This document shows, piece after piece, positions 45,967 through 57,920 of a DNA stretch of 64,000 nucleotides. The notes beneath the pieces are model-generated. The model did no database searches. It was not told where the DNA came from and worked only from the letters and a program-made list of their open reading frames with translations. The stretch comes from Salticus scenicus. Lineage: Eukaryota; Arthropoda; Arachnida; Araneae; Salticidae. Each line of letters starts with the position of its first letter. The first letter of the stretch is position 1. Where the stretch lies: contig OZ005660.1 in NCBI GenBank assembly GCA_963930645.1, positions 243,912,836 through 243,976,835 of the forward strand. The letters run 5' to 3'. The position numbers and the translations under genes are program-made.

Positions 45967-46602
45967 CAGTGGTGGATCGAGAACTTAACTTTTTGGGGAG
46001 GAGGGCAGTGGCGTCGCCAGAAAATTTTTCAGGAGGGGGCTAACTTCAAATTGCAAAATTTCAGCATGTTTTTACAAATTCAATTAGATTCAAATGATTA
46101 GTTGATTGAGGTGATTAAGTAAGCCAGTGTGTAAGCATTTGCTACAACAATTTTTTATACATGAAATTTAAGCTACAACATTTTACACAGAAATTATACA
46201 ACTTATTCTAAACCAACACTAATCCGGAAAATGTACTGTCGAGTCGATTTAAAATCTGTTTGCAGGGGAAAGTTAGAGACAACCTATAAATGCAAGTCTG
46301 GTTGGTTTGACTCTAATTGGCTCTGTGACATAAATTTTATTCGAATTTTGATGACACAGCTTTAATTGTAATTTTTTAAAATAATTATTTATTTATTAGA
46401 CTTTTCCAGGAGGGGGCAAGTGCCCCCCCTTGCGCCTATGTGCCGACGCCCATGGAGGGGGGCTAAGATTTGTCAAGATGTTATTCCAGATCAATGAAAA
46501 TTTTACAATTGTAATATTCAAATGTGAAATGAATGCCAGTATTTTTTTTTTTTTTTTTTGGGGGGGGGGGGGGAGGTGCTTCACCCCTTAGATCCGCCAC
46601 TG
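45967..46602. mobile_element. hAT-type MITE (CAGTGGCGGATC family), copy 2 with nested insert
   Basis: Perfect 8-bp duplication TTTCCCGC (45959-45966, 46603-46610). Ends CAGTGGTGGATCGAGAACTT and GATCCGCCACTG match copy 1 at 34924, as do the central GGCTAAGATTT and GTTATTCCAGA blocks. The extra length is explained by the insert at 46006-46454. Confidence 0.88.
46006..46454. mobile_element. second hAT-like MITE nested in copy 2
   Basis: Ends CAGTGGCGTCGCCAG and GCCGACGCCCATG are inverted with mismatches. Flanks GAGGAGGG (45998-46005) and GAGGGGGG (46455-46462) agree at 7 of 8. Interior AT-rich, non-coding. Confidence 0.65.
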
Positions 46603-46610
46603 TTTCCCGC

Positions 46611-47250
46611 TGTGGACAGGGGAGTAAATCAGTGTCGAAGGCAGTGGGAACCTGAACTCTTCATGCTGCAAGCGAGAAAATCTCTACTGAATGTGACATA
46701 AACTTTAACTTAGGTTTCAACTGATTTTAGTATTTTTATTTTTGAGATTTTATAGTAATGATATGGAATTTTGAGAATTCGTTTAAATATAGTGTCCAGT
46801 GAAACAGGCAAAGCCTGCGAGTAAGTTATATAGTTCTTCAGAATTATAAAAAGAAATTTGTGATTAATTAGCATGAAAGAAATTAGCAGAATTATTTCAA
46901 TTAAAAATATATACTGTATTAAATTAAAATTTATTTAAATATGCAGTCATACTAATTTTTAAAGTTTTAGTTAATTACGGCTGAATCTGCAGCTGCACAA
47001 ACTGTTCATAAATTGGAATTTTGTAACTATTGATCTGTATTTTTTATTTATAATCTTGCTGGAGATGGAGATTACTGAAATATTCTACATAATATTCATA
47101 CTAGAGATATACCAAATATTTGGCCATATTACTGATTATTCCATTTGGCCGAATCTGAAACTATTTGGCTAGATGAATATTCAGTTTGTCCAAATATCCA
47201 ATTATTTGGTAAGCTATTCAATTAGCCAAATTTATAAAACTTCATTTATT
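46611..47250. other. AT-rich non-coding stretch
   Basis: A TTTGGC-rich patch at 47110-47230 with several near-repeats of CCAAATATTTGG. No gene. Confidence 0.45.
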
Positions 47251-47979
47251 ACTTTCTTCTACATTTTAGTAGAAGAAAGTATTGTATTCGTAAAAATTTT
47301 TGACCTTGGGTTTTCAATAGATTTTGATTTACGCATTCTGAGAGGAGTAGAACACGATTTGACCAGTTTTAAAAAATGTGTCTGTGTGTGATAAATTTTT
47401 GTGGCAATTGTATCTCAGGAACTACTGCATAGAATTTCATGCAAATTGGTATGTAGTTGCACCTTGACATAAATTAGTGTCTGTCAACTTTTGGTGAAAA
47501 TAGTCTTAAATGTGGCTTTGCCAACCTGCTTTTTCTAAAGTTTTAACATGGTGATATATCTCAAAATTTTGTGTAAATGTGCATAAAGATAATTATTTTT
47601 TAATAATTATGAAATTAAAAAGAATTGTTTATAACACTTATAGTCAACTGAGGAAAATTTTTTGTATATGTAGGAGCATTGCATCTGTCTCCTGTAAATT
47701 TTCATTATGTACCCAAAGAGCTTTAACTATATCCTTTAAAACGAATGATTGAACTATAGATCTGCGATAAAAGTTATTGATTTTTTTCATTAAAATAAAG
47801 AAAAAAATGTATTTTTATAAAATGTTATTTGGAGAATAAAATTTATTTTCTTTGGATATTTGACGTTACGACTTCTCTAGAAATGTAAATCATCTGCATT
47901 TATCATGGAAAATAATTTTAATAAATTATTTTTACTGAGAGAATTTGTTTACGAAAATATAGGGTACAACTTCAGTATA

Positions 47980-48145
47980 CACCCACAGCTGAATTTGGCG
48001 ATTTTTCTTTGGTGCTGTTTTGAACGATAACAATGTCGTTCTGGACTGTTTGCGATATAATATGGCAGCTTATATGTTGTTTATTTTAGATTTGTCATTT
48101 TATCATTTATGATTTAGCCATAATCGCCAAATATTGCTGTGGGTG
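47980..48145. mobile_element. TA-flanked MITE (CACCCACAGC ends)
   Basis: TA at 47978-47979 and 48146-48147. Ends CACCCACAGCTGAATTTGGC and AATCGCCAAATATTGCTG...GGTG are inverted with small differences. 166 bp, non-coding. Confidence 0.8.
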
Positions 48146-48147
48146 TA

Positions 48148-48798
48148 CAGTCAACTCTCAAAAATCCGCATATCATTTGCAATGTAAACAAACATTGTCA
48201 CAATTGATTTGTTGATTAGAGGATTGCAAAATTTCAGCTGTATTAAGAGACAAATCAGTTTTTAACTGATGCTGATGAATCACCAATCACTCAACATATT
48301 GCAGAGGAGGAAATGATAAGTGTAATTATACATAATTATTAAAAAATAAATGATAGTCATTTAGAGGAAAAGGAGAAAGACAGTTTTCATGAAAGATTTT
48401 TTCTCATGCAGATAAATACTCGAATTTTCTCATAGCACAAACTTATGTGATTGACCAAGAATTGCCGACTTTTTTGCAGGTTATACGAAAATAAATATGT
48501 ATGAATATTCTTACTTAAACTAGTATTGATCAGACTTTTCAAAAATCTAGGTAATTTGTAACTATAATGTGATATATAAAAATTGTTTTTTAAATTAAAA
48601 TTTCATGAATATTTGTACTTTTATTAGACACACTATATTTCAGCATTGTATATATAACATATAAATTGTATCTTAAAGATTTGCTACTCAAATGAGGTTC
48701 TAAGATGTAAATAAAAGGAAATTACTCTAAAATCTGCAAAATTCAGAAATCCGCAAAACACTTCGTTTTAAGCTGTGCGGATTTTTGAGAGTGTACTG
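48148..48798. mobile_element. pogo-like non-autonomous element
   Basis: TA at 48146-48147 (shared with the preceding MITE) and 48799-48800. Ends CAGTCAACTCTCAAAAATCC and GGATTTTTGAGAGTGTACTG are inverted. The CAGT.NACTCTC start is typical of pogo/Tigger ends. No transposase remains. Confidence 0.8.
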
Positions 48799-48883
48799 TA
48801 TACTGAAGTTGCTCCAAATACAGAAGAAAGTCATATAGTGGCCACAACATGATAGTTTTTTTTTTTTTTTTTTTAATTCCATT

Positions 48884-49125
48884 TTCACATTCAGAAAACT
48901 ATTAGTACTCATTTTACAAATTTGAGTTCAAAAATGTGAGTTTTCATTAAGTGCATTTTTTTCAATTATTAGCCATAAAATGAAATAGTACTAAAAATTT
49001 AAAAAATTAATTTTTGAAGAATAAGTACTAATTTAATCACTGCGAATTTTTTGAATGTGAAAATAGAATTTTAAAAAATAAATTAAGTAATGAATAATTA
49101 TGGAAACAAATTTTCCCATACAATA
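48884..49125. repeat. foldback remnant
   Basis: CCATTTTCACATTCAGAAAA and a following TTAGTACT are inverted near 49013-49063. The right arm continues into sequence shared, inverted, with 41040-41130. Confidence 0.55.
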
Positions 49126-50080
49126 ACTGTCAGTGAAATTAGGCATTATACTATGCTTGCAAGATGCAAAAAACCCTGAAAACTGGTACTTGCAGCAGAA
49201 TGAATGGCAAGACTTGTTAATGATATATAAAATGGCTATTATTAAAAATATTTATTTACACTAATCATAAATGATAATATGATATTTGTGAAGTTCTATG
49301 AAAATTACAATGCAAATGAAATATTCAAAATGAAAAATTAATTAAAACAAAATAACATGAAATTCAGAGACACAACTGAAGCGAATCCTGCAGATAACAT
49401 ACTATTATTAAGTCTTCCTTCACTATTCATTCTGCATGCAAGTAGCAGTTTACAGTTTTTTGCTTTCTAAGCGGTTTTACACCCATCATGTAAATTAAAG
49501 CAAATATTTTAAATCTTCCACAGCAATATTAAAAAAGATTAATTACATTTATTATAACAAATAATATTTGAATAAGTACAAATTCTACTATGGTACAAAA
49601 CAAATAAAAGATATGAGAAAAAACTAGTATGTTGCGGCCATGACAAAACTATGTTCATTTTCCTATAAGAATTCACACAATACAAATAATCTATAAAAAA
49701 TTATGCAAATGATTTTCATCCCAGAGAAATATAACGCAGAATATACAAAAAAAAAAGTAAATTTTATGTTTTGCAAAATAAATCGATTGTATTTTAAATT
49801 ATCACAGATCGATGGTTCAATTATTTTCTGATCGATATCCCGCCCCGAAATCATTATATGAGGGAAATAAATCTCTCACATTGATTTCAACATTTTTTCC
49901 CGAACACATTAGCCCAAACAATAAATTAAAATGCCGCATTCAACAAAAAGCAAGGATAGTAAAGCGATCATTTAAAATAATAAATATAAAAATGGCGTCG
50001 TGAATGTCAACATGTATGTGTGCTACGAGATTGATTCACAAAAGAGTCGTTCTTAGTGGGAGCGATAAAGATTCATTGGT

Positions 50081-50123
50081 GACTGCCGTAACAATAATAT
50101 TGTTCCGGCTGCCGTAGCAATAG
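50081..50123. repeat. palindromic repeat, right member of a distant inverted pair
   Basis: Inverted copy of 37021-37062 with two or three changes; includes CCGTAACAATAATATTGTTC and ends GCCGTAGCAATAG. Confidence 0.7.
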
Positions 50124-50961
50124 ACACTTCGTAAAAACAAAGTTCCAATATAAAATATTATGAGTAAAAAGTGTCAATAAACCAAACCACATCGCCGTCG
50201 TGCAGCGAATCACCAGTGAATGCTTGCACTAAGTTTTATACTAAAGCTTAGTGCAATTATGAAATTCGCAAAAGGGTCACAAAACCAGTCTTAAAAAATT
50301 TAATAATAATAAAAACTTTTATCTCTACTACAATAAACACACATTAACAGCTTCAAAAACAATGTTCTGATATGCAAAAATGAATTTCCATTACAAAAAG
50401 GTTGCAAAGAAAAAGGGTTGATACAATATTACTGCATTAGAAATCACCAATGGATGCACTATACAAAGCTAGCCGTGATCTTTTATGCTGTGTTCTAAGT
50501 TCATTGAAAGAAATGAAACAGATGAACGAACATGAGTACAAGAGCATGGCATTATGATTTTGAAAGACTAGCAGAATCACTGTGCTGAACATTTGATGTT
50601 TCAGACATATTACTGAATATTCAATTTTGTTAAATCTGAATTTTTTTTTTTTTGTCAAATATTAAAATACAGTTAACTGAATCTATAAAAATTCAATTTT
50701 TAAAAATTTAAATTATTTGAGAAATTTCTTACTTAATTGTTATTTTTAATTATCATTAAATTGAGATTATCCAGAATAATTCAGAAATAATAATTTATAT
50801 TTGAAAGCAATTGTTTTATATGTCTTCTAAAGTAACATTAAAGAAAATTAGTTATTGATTACTTTAATCATAGCAGTTGATGAAAAGAGCAATCTAACAA
50901 AATAAGGCTTATTTTAAAGTCTCATCCCAAAAATCTAGATCAGTTTTTAGCTATGTTAAAC

Positions 50962-50965
<4 letters not shown>

Positions 50966-51013
<48 letters not shown>
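50966..51013. repeat. (TA)n microsatellite
   Basis: About 24 TA units. Confidence 0.95.
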
Positions 51014-51015
<2 letters not shown>

Positions 51016-51455
51016 ATAATTTTTTTTTTTTTTGTTATTTATTTATTTTTTAATACATAAGTTTTAAACTTTACAAACTGTTTGTTTCAGATGCAGCTGA
51101 AAAGGAATATAACAGTGTGACAAGGGCATAGATTGAAGATATTATGGTTGCGACATGCTAAAGAGAGAAAATTTTATGTCAGAAAATCAAAAATGTGTTA
51201 ATATAAAATAAAATAAAAGTGCATTAAATTTTTTTATGTGTTTTGGAGTTGGTATTATTAAAATACTCCATACTTGTAAATTTCACAAATTAAGATTTTC
51301 AATATCAAAAGGTAAATAAAACAAGTAATTAACAAATAAGATAGTAATAATTTAGCAGTGAGGTTAACTTAAACTGATACTTAAAAAAAAAAGTTGCTGG
51401 CATCAGATTTTTTTTCCCCTGCGACTAATCTTCTAGCAGAAGAGTGTCCTTCACA

Positions 51456-51683
51456 GGTTTGGTTTGGTTTGGTTTGATGAGTACTGAGATTTATTGCTTG
51501 CCTCGAGGGCCGCTTATATCTCGAAAAATCCACACCACAAGGGTTTACAAGTTTTTATTATACAAGTACACAATATTATTGAAGACATAAGACAACACAA
51601 ACATCCATGCCCGCACCAGGATTCGAACCTGGGACCATAAGATTCGGAAGGCAGCGGCCTACCGACCGAACCACCTGGCCGGC
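51456..51683 (-). mobile_element. tRNA-derived SINE, complete
   Basis: On the minus strand the head begins GCCGGCCAGGTGG and has an A-box-like GGTGGTTCGGTCGG and a perfect B box GGTTCGAATCC (complement of 51618-51634 region). The body ends in an AAACC-repeat tail (TTGGTTTGG repeats on the plus strand). The 10-bp target duplication GTCCTTCACA lies at 51446-51455 and 51684-51693. 228 bp, apparently full length. Different family from the SINE at 16737. Confidence 0.93.
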
Positions 51684-51891
51684 GTCCTTCACATCATGAG
51701 AGGTATGAGTGTTTGCCGAATTCTCCAAGATGTGAATAAAGAAGCGGGTACTAACAACAATACAGAATATTAACCTTTGACACGCCGAATTCAGATCCAG
51801 GTGTAATTTAAATTTGTTTTTTACATATTTCGCCTTCTAATGCTTTAGTTTAAAGAACTTTATCATTAAAATGTGTATTTTTTTATATATA

Positions 51892-52356
51892 CAGTAGAAG
51901 ATCTTTATAACGCAAAGCTAAAAACACAAGGTTTTGCGTTATTAGAATTTTGCATTATATAGATCGTCAAACTTACCTTGTAAACATGGCCAAATATGTC
52001 TGAAACATATCAAAACAGAGTAGGACATTTTAAAGTTACATTTCTTGGAACAAAAAATTGGGTGGATAATAACTTTCATTCTAAAATTTACTTTATAAAG
52101 ATAGTCCATATATGCCTGTACAAAATCATTCATTATATTGCTCACTTAAAAAAAAATTAATGATAGCAATTTTTTCATTAAAAATCTCTGAATTAAGCAG
52201 ATAAAGAAAAACAAATGTATCACACTTACTTCTCAACAAAGTAACAGTTTTTTAGAAAGTATTTCTTAACTGCAAAATTTATTGTTTAATCCAAGAAATT
52301 TTGCGTTATATAGAGAATTGCATTATATAGAATTGCGTTATAAAGATCTTCTACTG
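51892..52356. mobile_element. pogo-like MITE, 465 bp
   Basis: TA at 51890-51891 and 52357-52358. Termini CAGTAGAAGATCTTTATAAC and GTTATAAAGATCTTCTACTG are perfect inverted repeats, extended by GCAA/TTGC. Subterminal repeats of GCGTTAT and GCATTATATAG occur at both ends. The minus-strand frame inside has no recognised domain. Confidence 0.9.
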
Positions 52357-52359
52357 TAT

Positions 52360-54694
52360 ATATATATATATATAATTTAATATTATTCTATTCAATATTA
52401 TTAATTCACTATTATTATATTTAATATTATTAGTTTAATATTATTATATTTTTATTTTATTTTAATCTAATTTAATTATGTAAGCTATTTTAAACATGTC
52501 AGCCTATTTTTAGAAGAATTTGCTTATTTTTCCAAATTATGTGAATTTTTAAACAGTGGGATAAAAGGGAAAATGGTAAAATAGATCATTTTTATAATTT
52601 TCTGTACATTTACCTTTTTATGATTGAACTGTAATTTCTATTTCAAAAAATCAAGTAATCTTCCTATTATATCTGATATTTTTTTCAAGTCAGTGTTCAT
52701 GATTTTTAATTCCATGCTCCATTTATGGAACATTGGCGTGTGAAAGGTTAATTAGAATGTTGGCAGATGTGTGTGTGTGTGTATATTGTGATTTTTATTC
52801 GATATTTTGAACTTTTCTATTGGAATAGATTTTCATGTTAAGGTGTAATTTAAAAATTATGAACCAAATCACATATTACAATAAATATTCAAAAATATGG
52901 TAAGAAATATGATTACTTCAAGTCTATTGTTTTAACAAATGTTATATAAACATCTAATATCGATACTGTGTTTATACTTAAAAAAAGAAATAATAATAAT
53001 AAATTCTACACATCTTCTTTTTAAGAACAGACATCACCTAGCACTACCCAGAGCTAAACATGTGATACTAAGAGGAAATTTTTTTATAAAATATGCTTAA
53101 GAAAGCTTGCAACTGTGAAATTCCTGCATACAGTTTAAAAGTACAGTTAGTTTTTTGATTCTTTATAATTTAAAAACAAAATATTAAAAATTAGTTTTGT
53201 TAAACATGGAATAATGTAACAATGGAGATTTTTTTTAAATGTGAAAGGTTAATTTAAAATTTAAATATATATATCAAGTATTTGATAATTCTAATTTCAA
53301 ATTTCCTTATAGAAGAATACCACCGTGTTTGACTTGCTTCATTATCTTGCAGATTTAGGAAACATAAGCATTTATGAAACCCTTTTCCTTTTTTTTTTAA
53401 CTGTCAAATAAATACTGGCAAGAACATTAATGATTTTCAGCTATCTAATTTTAAGTTATTCAGATTTTTTTTCTTAACATGGGTAAAAAAGGACAAGATT
53501 TCACATAAATATGCATTGTAAGGGTTGTTTTCACTGTACAGATGCCCGGCCAGTTTCAAAATATCATGTATGATTCTAGCATGAACATCATTGATAATGT
53601 ATACTATTCTGTTTAAAAAAAAAAAAAAAAAATGTAAGTTATTAAAAATTTGATTTCGTTAACATGAATCAGAATTTTACCCAAATGTGCATTTATCCGA
53701 AACTGGAATTTTTAAAAATATATCTGCCAAACCATTAAAGAATAGACATTCTGTTTGCAGACATGTTACTTTTCAGCCTTAAGGCTGAATTCAGCCTTTT
53801 TAAGCTTGAAAATTATTATTCTTAGGATCAATGCAAATCTGCATTAAAACTTTTTGGACAATATATCATTAGCAATTTCTATGTGATTGGCTTTCAAAAA
53901 TGTCAAATTCAAACTTGGAGAAAATGAAAAAGAAATAGCACTTCAATTCAACTGCATTTTCCTAATGAACTTGAACTATATTATTTTGCTAATCAATTGC
54001 CCCAGCAAACAATGCTTCTATAGAATAAACTTATTTTCAAGTATATGTAATAAGTTTGTCTATTTTTTAAGCACTTACAACTATTTTATTATAATTAATA
54101 TGATATTCAATATAAGATTTATTGTTCTGTTTTTACTTATTGTGTGTACATGTATGCAATCAGATTTAACATTATTTTTATTATTGAAAGATTTATATTG
54201 TGTCAGTTGCCTGATATCACTTTTGAGAAGGGGGAGGGGGCGTGAAAACTTCAGCCTTTTTTTCTGTAAGCTTGTACCATGGCTGTGTTTAACAAGCTTT
54301 TTAAGTTAATAAAAAATTAAAGGTCAGATTGTAACCCTACTTTAAAAATCTTGAAAGTACAGGAAAAAGGAGTGGATAGTTATGATGAACATTCTTTTTT
54401 TTTTTTTTATTATTGTAACCAATAAATTGTAAGTAAAGTTTTTGTAAATCTAAACATGTGTTAGTAATTTACAAAATGTATTCTTAAATTTCTACTATAT
54501 AAGTTTTCTCTTGACAGTCACTAAAAATTTGAAAAAATCCCAAAATCAGGAAATATATTAAACTAAAATTCCTTAAATTATGAAAAATTCTGTCACACAA
54601 ATTTCTAATATAAAATTTACATAACTTGGCAGAATAGAACAATATTTCTTATAAATATATACTATGAGGATTATTGCCTTGGAATATAAAATTG

Positions 54695-54735
<41 letters not shown>

Positions 54736-55190
54736 CCATAATTAAATATAAAAAAATGGAATAAGATAAGTGTATTGAAGTGATGGAGCCTAATGGGTGG
54801 GGCATTTCAGTTTGTTACTGTGTGAAATAATTGGCCTTAACATGAATACAGTATGCCCTGTAGTAGAAAATAAGAATATACGTAAGCCTTAATCGTTCAA
54901 CAGCAGCTTTACTTTAAAATATTTTTTAACAATTCTGAAATCAGTTATTTTTATTTATTTATCACTATTATTATTATTTTAAGGGATTTGGCACCTCTGA
55001 AGATTTCATATAAAAGCTTATATTTTCATTTAATATTTATAAATTGAACTACATTAGGTTTGTTCAATAAAATATAGATTCAGGTCACAAGTCTCATGGT
55101 TTTTGATGTAATTTTTACAGATTTGACATCTTTAAATTGCGTTTTCCCAGTCTATATTTTTTCAAGAATTCCTGATCTTCAAAATGCTAA
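52360..55190. other. AT-rich non-coding stretch
   Basis: No gene recognised. Poly-A of about 40 at 54690-54730. A hydrophobic open frame at 53887-54309 has no ATG near its start and low-complexity composition. Confidence 0.5.
54690..54731. repeat. poly-A tract
   Basis: About 40 consecutive A, the longest homopolymer in the window. Confidence 0.95.
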
Positions 55191-55831
55191 AACGTTTACA
55201 AATATTTAAGAAAGATACGCTACCGAAGGCAGCGGGGACTCGAAACTATCGGAAAAGCATTTTAAAAATGCATTGTTATCGTGTTTTGAGCTTTTCTAAA
55301 AGTTTCAAATTCTAGCTAGTCAGGAAGTTAGTTAAATATTTTTTTGTGAATCATGTAAATGCTACCGAAGGCAGCAGGGACCCAAAACCGTTGGCTAAAA
55401 GTATTTAAGAAATGCATTGTTACCGTGTTCTGAACGCTGAAAGTTTCAAATATCTAGCTAATCGGAAAGTTAGTTAAATAATTATTTCGTTGAATCGTAT
55501 AAACGCTGCCGACGGCAGCGGGGGGGAACCCGAAACAGTGGGCTACAATTACTAAAAATATGCATTGTCACCGTGTTCTGAATTCTTCTGAAAGTTTCAA
55601 ATGTCTAGCTAGTCGGGAAGTTATTGAAATAATTTTTTTGTTGAATCATATAAACGTTGCCGAAGGCAGCGGGGATCCGAAACAGTAGGCTAAACCTACT
55701 AAAAAAAATGCATTGTCACAGTGTTCTGTACTCTTCGGAAAGTTTCAAATGTCTAGCCAATCGGAAAGTTATTTAAATAAATATAACATTGAACACTTAA
55801 TAAAATAAAATTATAATGAAGTACTTTATAC

Positions 55832-56134
55832 ATAATTAATAAATATAATAAACTTTAAAACATACTTCATGCTTAGCCGAGAATATTTTCGGCTGGGCGC
55901 ACAGCTTCTTTCAAATGACTTCATCTGTGCCGGATTTCTCAGAATGGTGGTCTTTTATAGTTGATTTCATTATTTCTCAGAATGGTTGATTTCATTTGAA
56001 ATCAACTATGAAAGACCACCATTCCGAGAAATCCGGCACAGATGAAGTCGTTTGAAAAGAACTGGGTGCCCAGCCGAAAATATTCACGGCCAAGCATGAA
56101 GTATGTTTTAAGGTTTATTATATTTATTAATTAT
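55832..56134. mobile_element. foldback element inserted in the array
   Basis: ATAATTAATAAATATAATAA and CATACTTCATGCTTAGCCG at the left are inverted to the right (about 56080-56134), with further pairing through CAGATGAAGTC and GGTGGTCTTTTATAGTTGAT. It occupies the place of one repeat unit. The centre has a small duplication of TTTCTCAGAATGG. Confidence 0.85.
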
Positions 56135-57010
56135 ATAACGTTATATTTTATAAACGCTGCCGACGGCATTGGGAACCTGAAACAGTAGGCTAAAAGTACT
56201 AAAAAAAAAAAAAAAAAATGCATTGTCACCATGTTCTGAACTCTTCTAAAAGTTTCAAATGTCTAGCTAATCGGGAAGTTATTTAAATAAATTTTCTGTT
56301 GAATCATATAAACGCTGCCGAAGGCAGTAGGGACCCAAAACTGTTGACTAAAAGTGGTAAAAAAAAATGCATTTTTACCATGTTTTGAGCTTTCCTATAA
56401 GTTTCAAATGTATAGCTAATCGGGTGGTTATTTAAATAAATTTTCTGTTGAATCATATAAATGCTGACAAAGGCAGCAGAGACCGAAAATGTTGGCTAAT
56501 AATGGTAAAAAATTGCATTGTCACCGTGTTCTGAATTCTTCTGAAAGTTTTAAATGCCTAGCTAGTCGGGAAGTTATTTAAATAAATTTTCTGTTGAATC
56601 ATATAAACGCTGCCAATGGACCCAAAACAGTTGGCTAAAAGTATTAAAAAAATGCATTGTCACATTGTACTGAATTCTCCTGAAAGTTTTAAAAGCCTTA
56701 GCTAGTCGGGAAGTTAGTTAAATAAGTTTTCTGTTGAATCATATAAATGCTGCCGAAGGAAGTAAGTAACATTTAGCCGAAAATGTTGGCTAAAAATGGT
56801 AGAAAAAAAAAAAAAAAAAAAAAAACAGTTGCACTTCGGGAGTGCCGGCAGAAGTGAAAACGTGAATAATTACGTGTGTATTTCTTGAATCGTCAGGAAA
56901 TATTTTATTGTGTAGGAAATACTTTTAAATGAGGTGTTTTTTTATTCATTAATATAAACTACTACTAAAAAAATTATACTACAATTTTATTTAATGCGCT
57001 AACATCAATA

Positions 57011-57700
57011 GAGACAGTGTCCGGAGATGAGAGAAGTCGTGTAGAGCCGCACCAAATTGTAAAAACGTGAGAAAAATGGCGGCTTTGGCCTTTATCACGG
57101 TTTTGTGAGGTCTAACTGCAACGTTTCCGGCTGCAATCTTTGAGAAAGTGTCCGGAGATGAGAGATGTCGTGTAGAGCCGCACCAGATTGTAAAATCGTG
57201 AGAAAAAGGGAGGCTGTGGCCTTTATCACGGTTTTGTGAAGTCTAACTGCAACGTTTCCGGCTGCAATCTTTAAGAGACAGTGTCCGGAGATGAGAGAAG
57301 TCGTGTAGAGCCGCACCAGATTGTAAAAACGTGAGAAAAATGGCGACTTTGGCCTTTATCACGGTTTTGTGAGGTCTAACTGCAACGTTTCCGACTGCAA
57401 TCTTTAGGAGACAGTGTCCGGAGATGAGAGAAGTCGTGTAGAGCCGCACCAGATTGTAAAAACGTGAGAAAAATGGCGGCTTTGGCCTTTATCACGGTTT
57501 TGTGAGGTCTAACTGCAACGTTTCCGGCTGCAATCTTTAAGAGACAGTGTCCGGAGATGAGAGAAGTCGTGTAGAGCCGCACCAGATTGTTAAAATGTGA
57601 GAAAAATGGCAGCTTTGGGCTTTCTCACGGTTCTGTAAGATCTAACTGCAATAGAGACAGTGCCTGGAGATGAGAGAAGTCGTGTAGAGCCGCACCAGAT
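57011..57700. repeat. six-copy tandem array, 133-bp period
   Basis: Units start GAGACAGTGTCCGGAGATGA at 57011, 57142, 57275, 57408, 57541 and 57654; the last is truncated. The copies are very similar, more so than the surrounding 145-bp array. Open frames here are periodic artefacts. Confidence 0.95.
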
Positions 57701-57782
57701 TTTAAAACAATATACAGTATATAATTATTAACACTTCACATTAGCCAGTTAATTGTATGATACATTATTTGTATCATACAAG

Positions 57783-57920
57783 GATGGAAAGCGTTTGCTG
57801 ACGATGACGCGAATTCAACGATTTTTGTTCACCCGAAAGTTTTCTCTTCAAATGGAAAGCGTTAGCTGACGATGACGGGAGTTCAATGATTTTTGTTCAC
57901 CCAAAAGTGCTCAACGCACC
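57783..57920. repeat. two tandem units of about 70 bp
   Basis: ATGGAAAGCGTTTGCTGACG and ATGGAAAGCGTTAGCTGACG begin the two copies; both continue to GATTTTTGTTCACCC. Confidence 0.85.

Larger units (their letters stand above)
47965..48812. mobile_element. composite insert with TACAACTTCAGTATA ends
   Basis: ACAACTTCAGTATA (from about 47966) is inverted as TATACTGAAGTTG (to about 48810). Copy 1 of repeat F has an uninterrupted junction here, supporting an insertion. Two other TA-flanked elements occupy essentially all of it. Confidence 0.5.
47254..48860 (+). repeat. dispersed repeat F, copy 2, with nested inserts
   Basis: Starts with ACTTTCTTCTACATTTTAGT folding onto TAGAAGAAAGT. Its end (CAGAAGAAAGTCATATAGTG) corresponds to 44090-44115 in copy 1. 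Between the AAAATATAGG and AAATACAGAAGAAAG segments, copy 2 has about 850 extra bases that copy 1 lacks. Confidence 0.65.
49130..51440. other. AT-rich non-coding stretch
   Basis: Holds the right member of the distant inverted pair (50081-50123) and a (TA)n run at 50966-51013. No gene. Confidence 0.5.

Noticed and set aside
37021..50123. Giant virus-like (Maverick) element between the distant inverted repeats
   Set aside because: No polymerase, integrase, ATPase or capsid frame anywhere between them.
51091..51131. Terminal exon candidate after TTTGTTTCAG with AATAAA downstream
   Set aside because: Only 12 codons; attractive splice site but no supporting exon or homology.
53887..54309. 140-codon hydrophobic frame
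   Set aside because: It does not begin with ATG; the first in-frame ATG is about 26 codons in. Composition is Leu/Ile/Phe-rich from AT bias, with no recognised domain.
56440..56490. Hammerhead core in the 145-bp array units (CTGTTGA ... GAAAC)
   Set aside because: The first core block has T instead of the essential A (CTGATGA), and no stem I or cleavage triplet fits.
57095..57582. Three similar minus-strand frames of about 70 codons
   Set aside because: They are the same 133-bp repeat unit translated repeatedly; the period is not a multiple of three.
57011..57700. CRISPR-like array
   Set aside because: Units are contiguous tandem repeats of 133 bp without unique spacers, and the DNA is eukaryotic.
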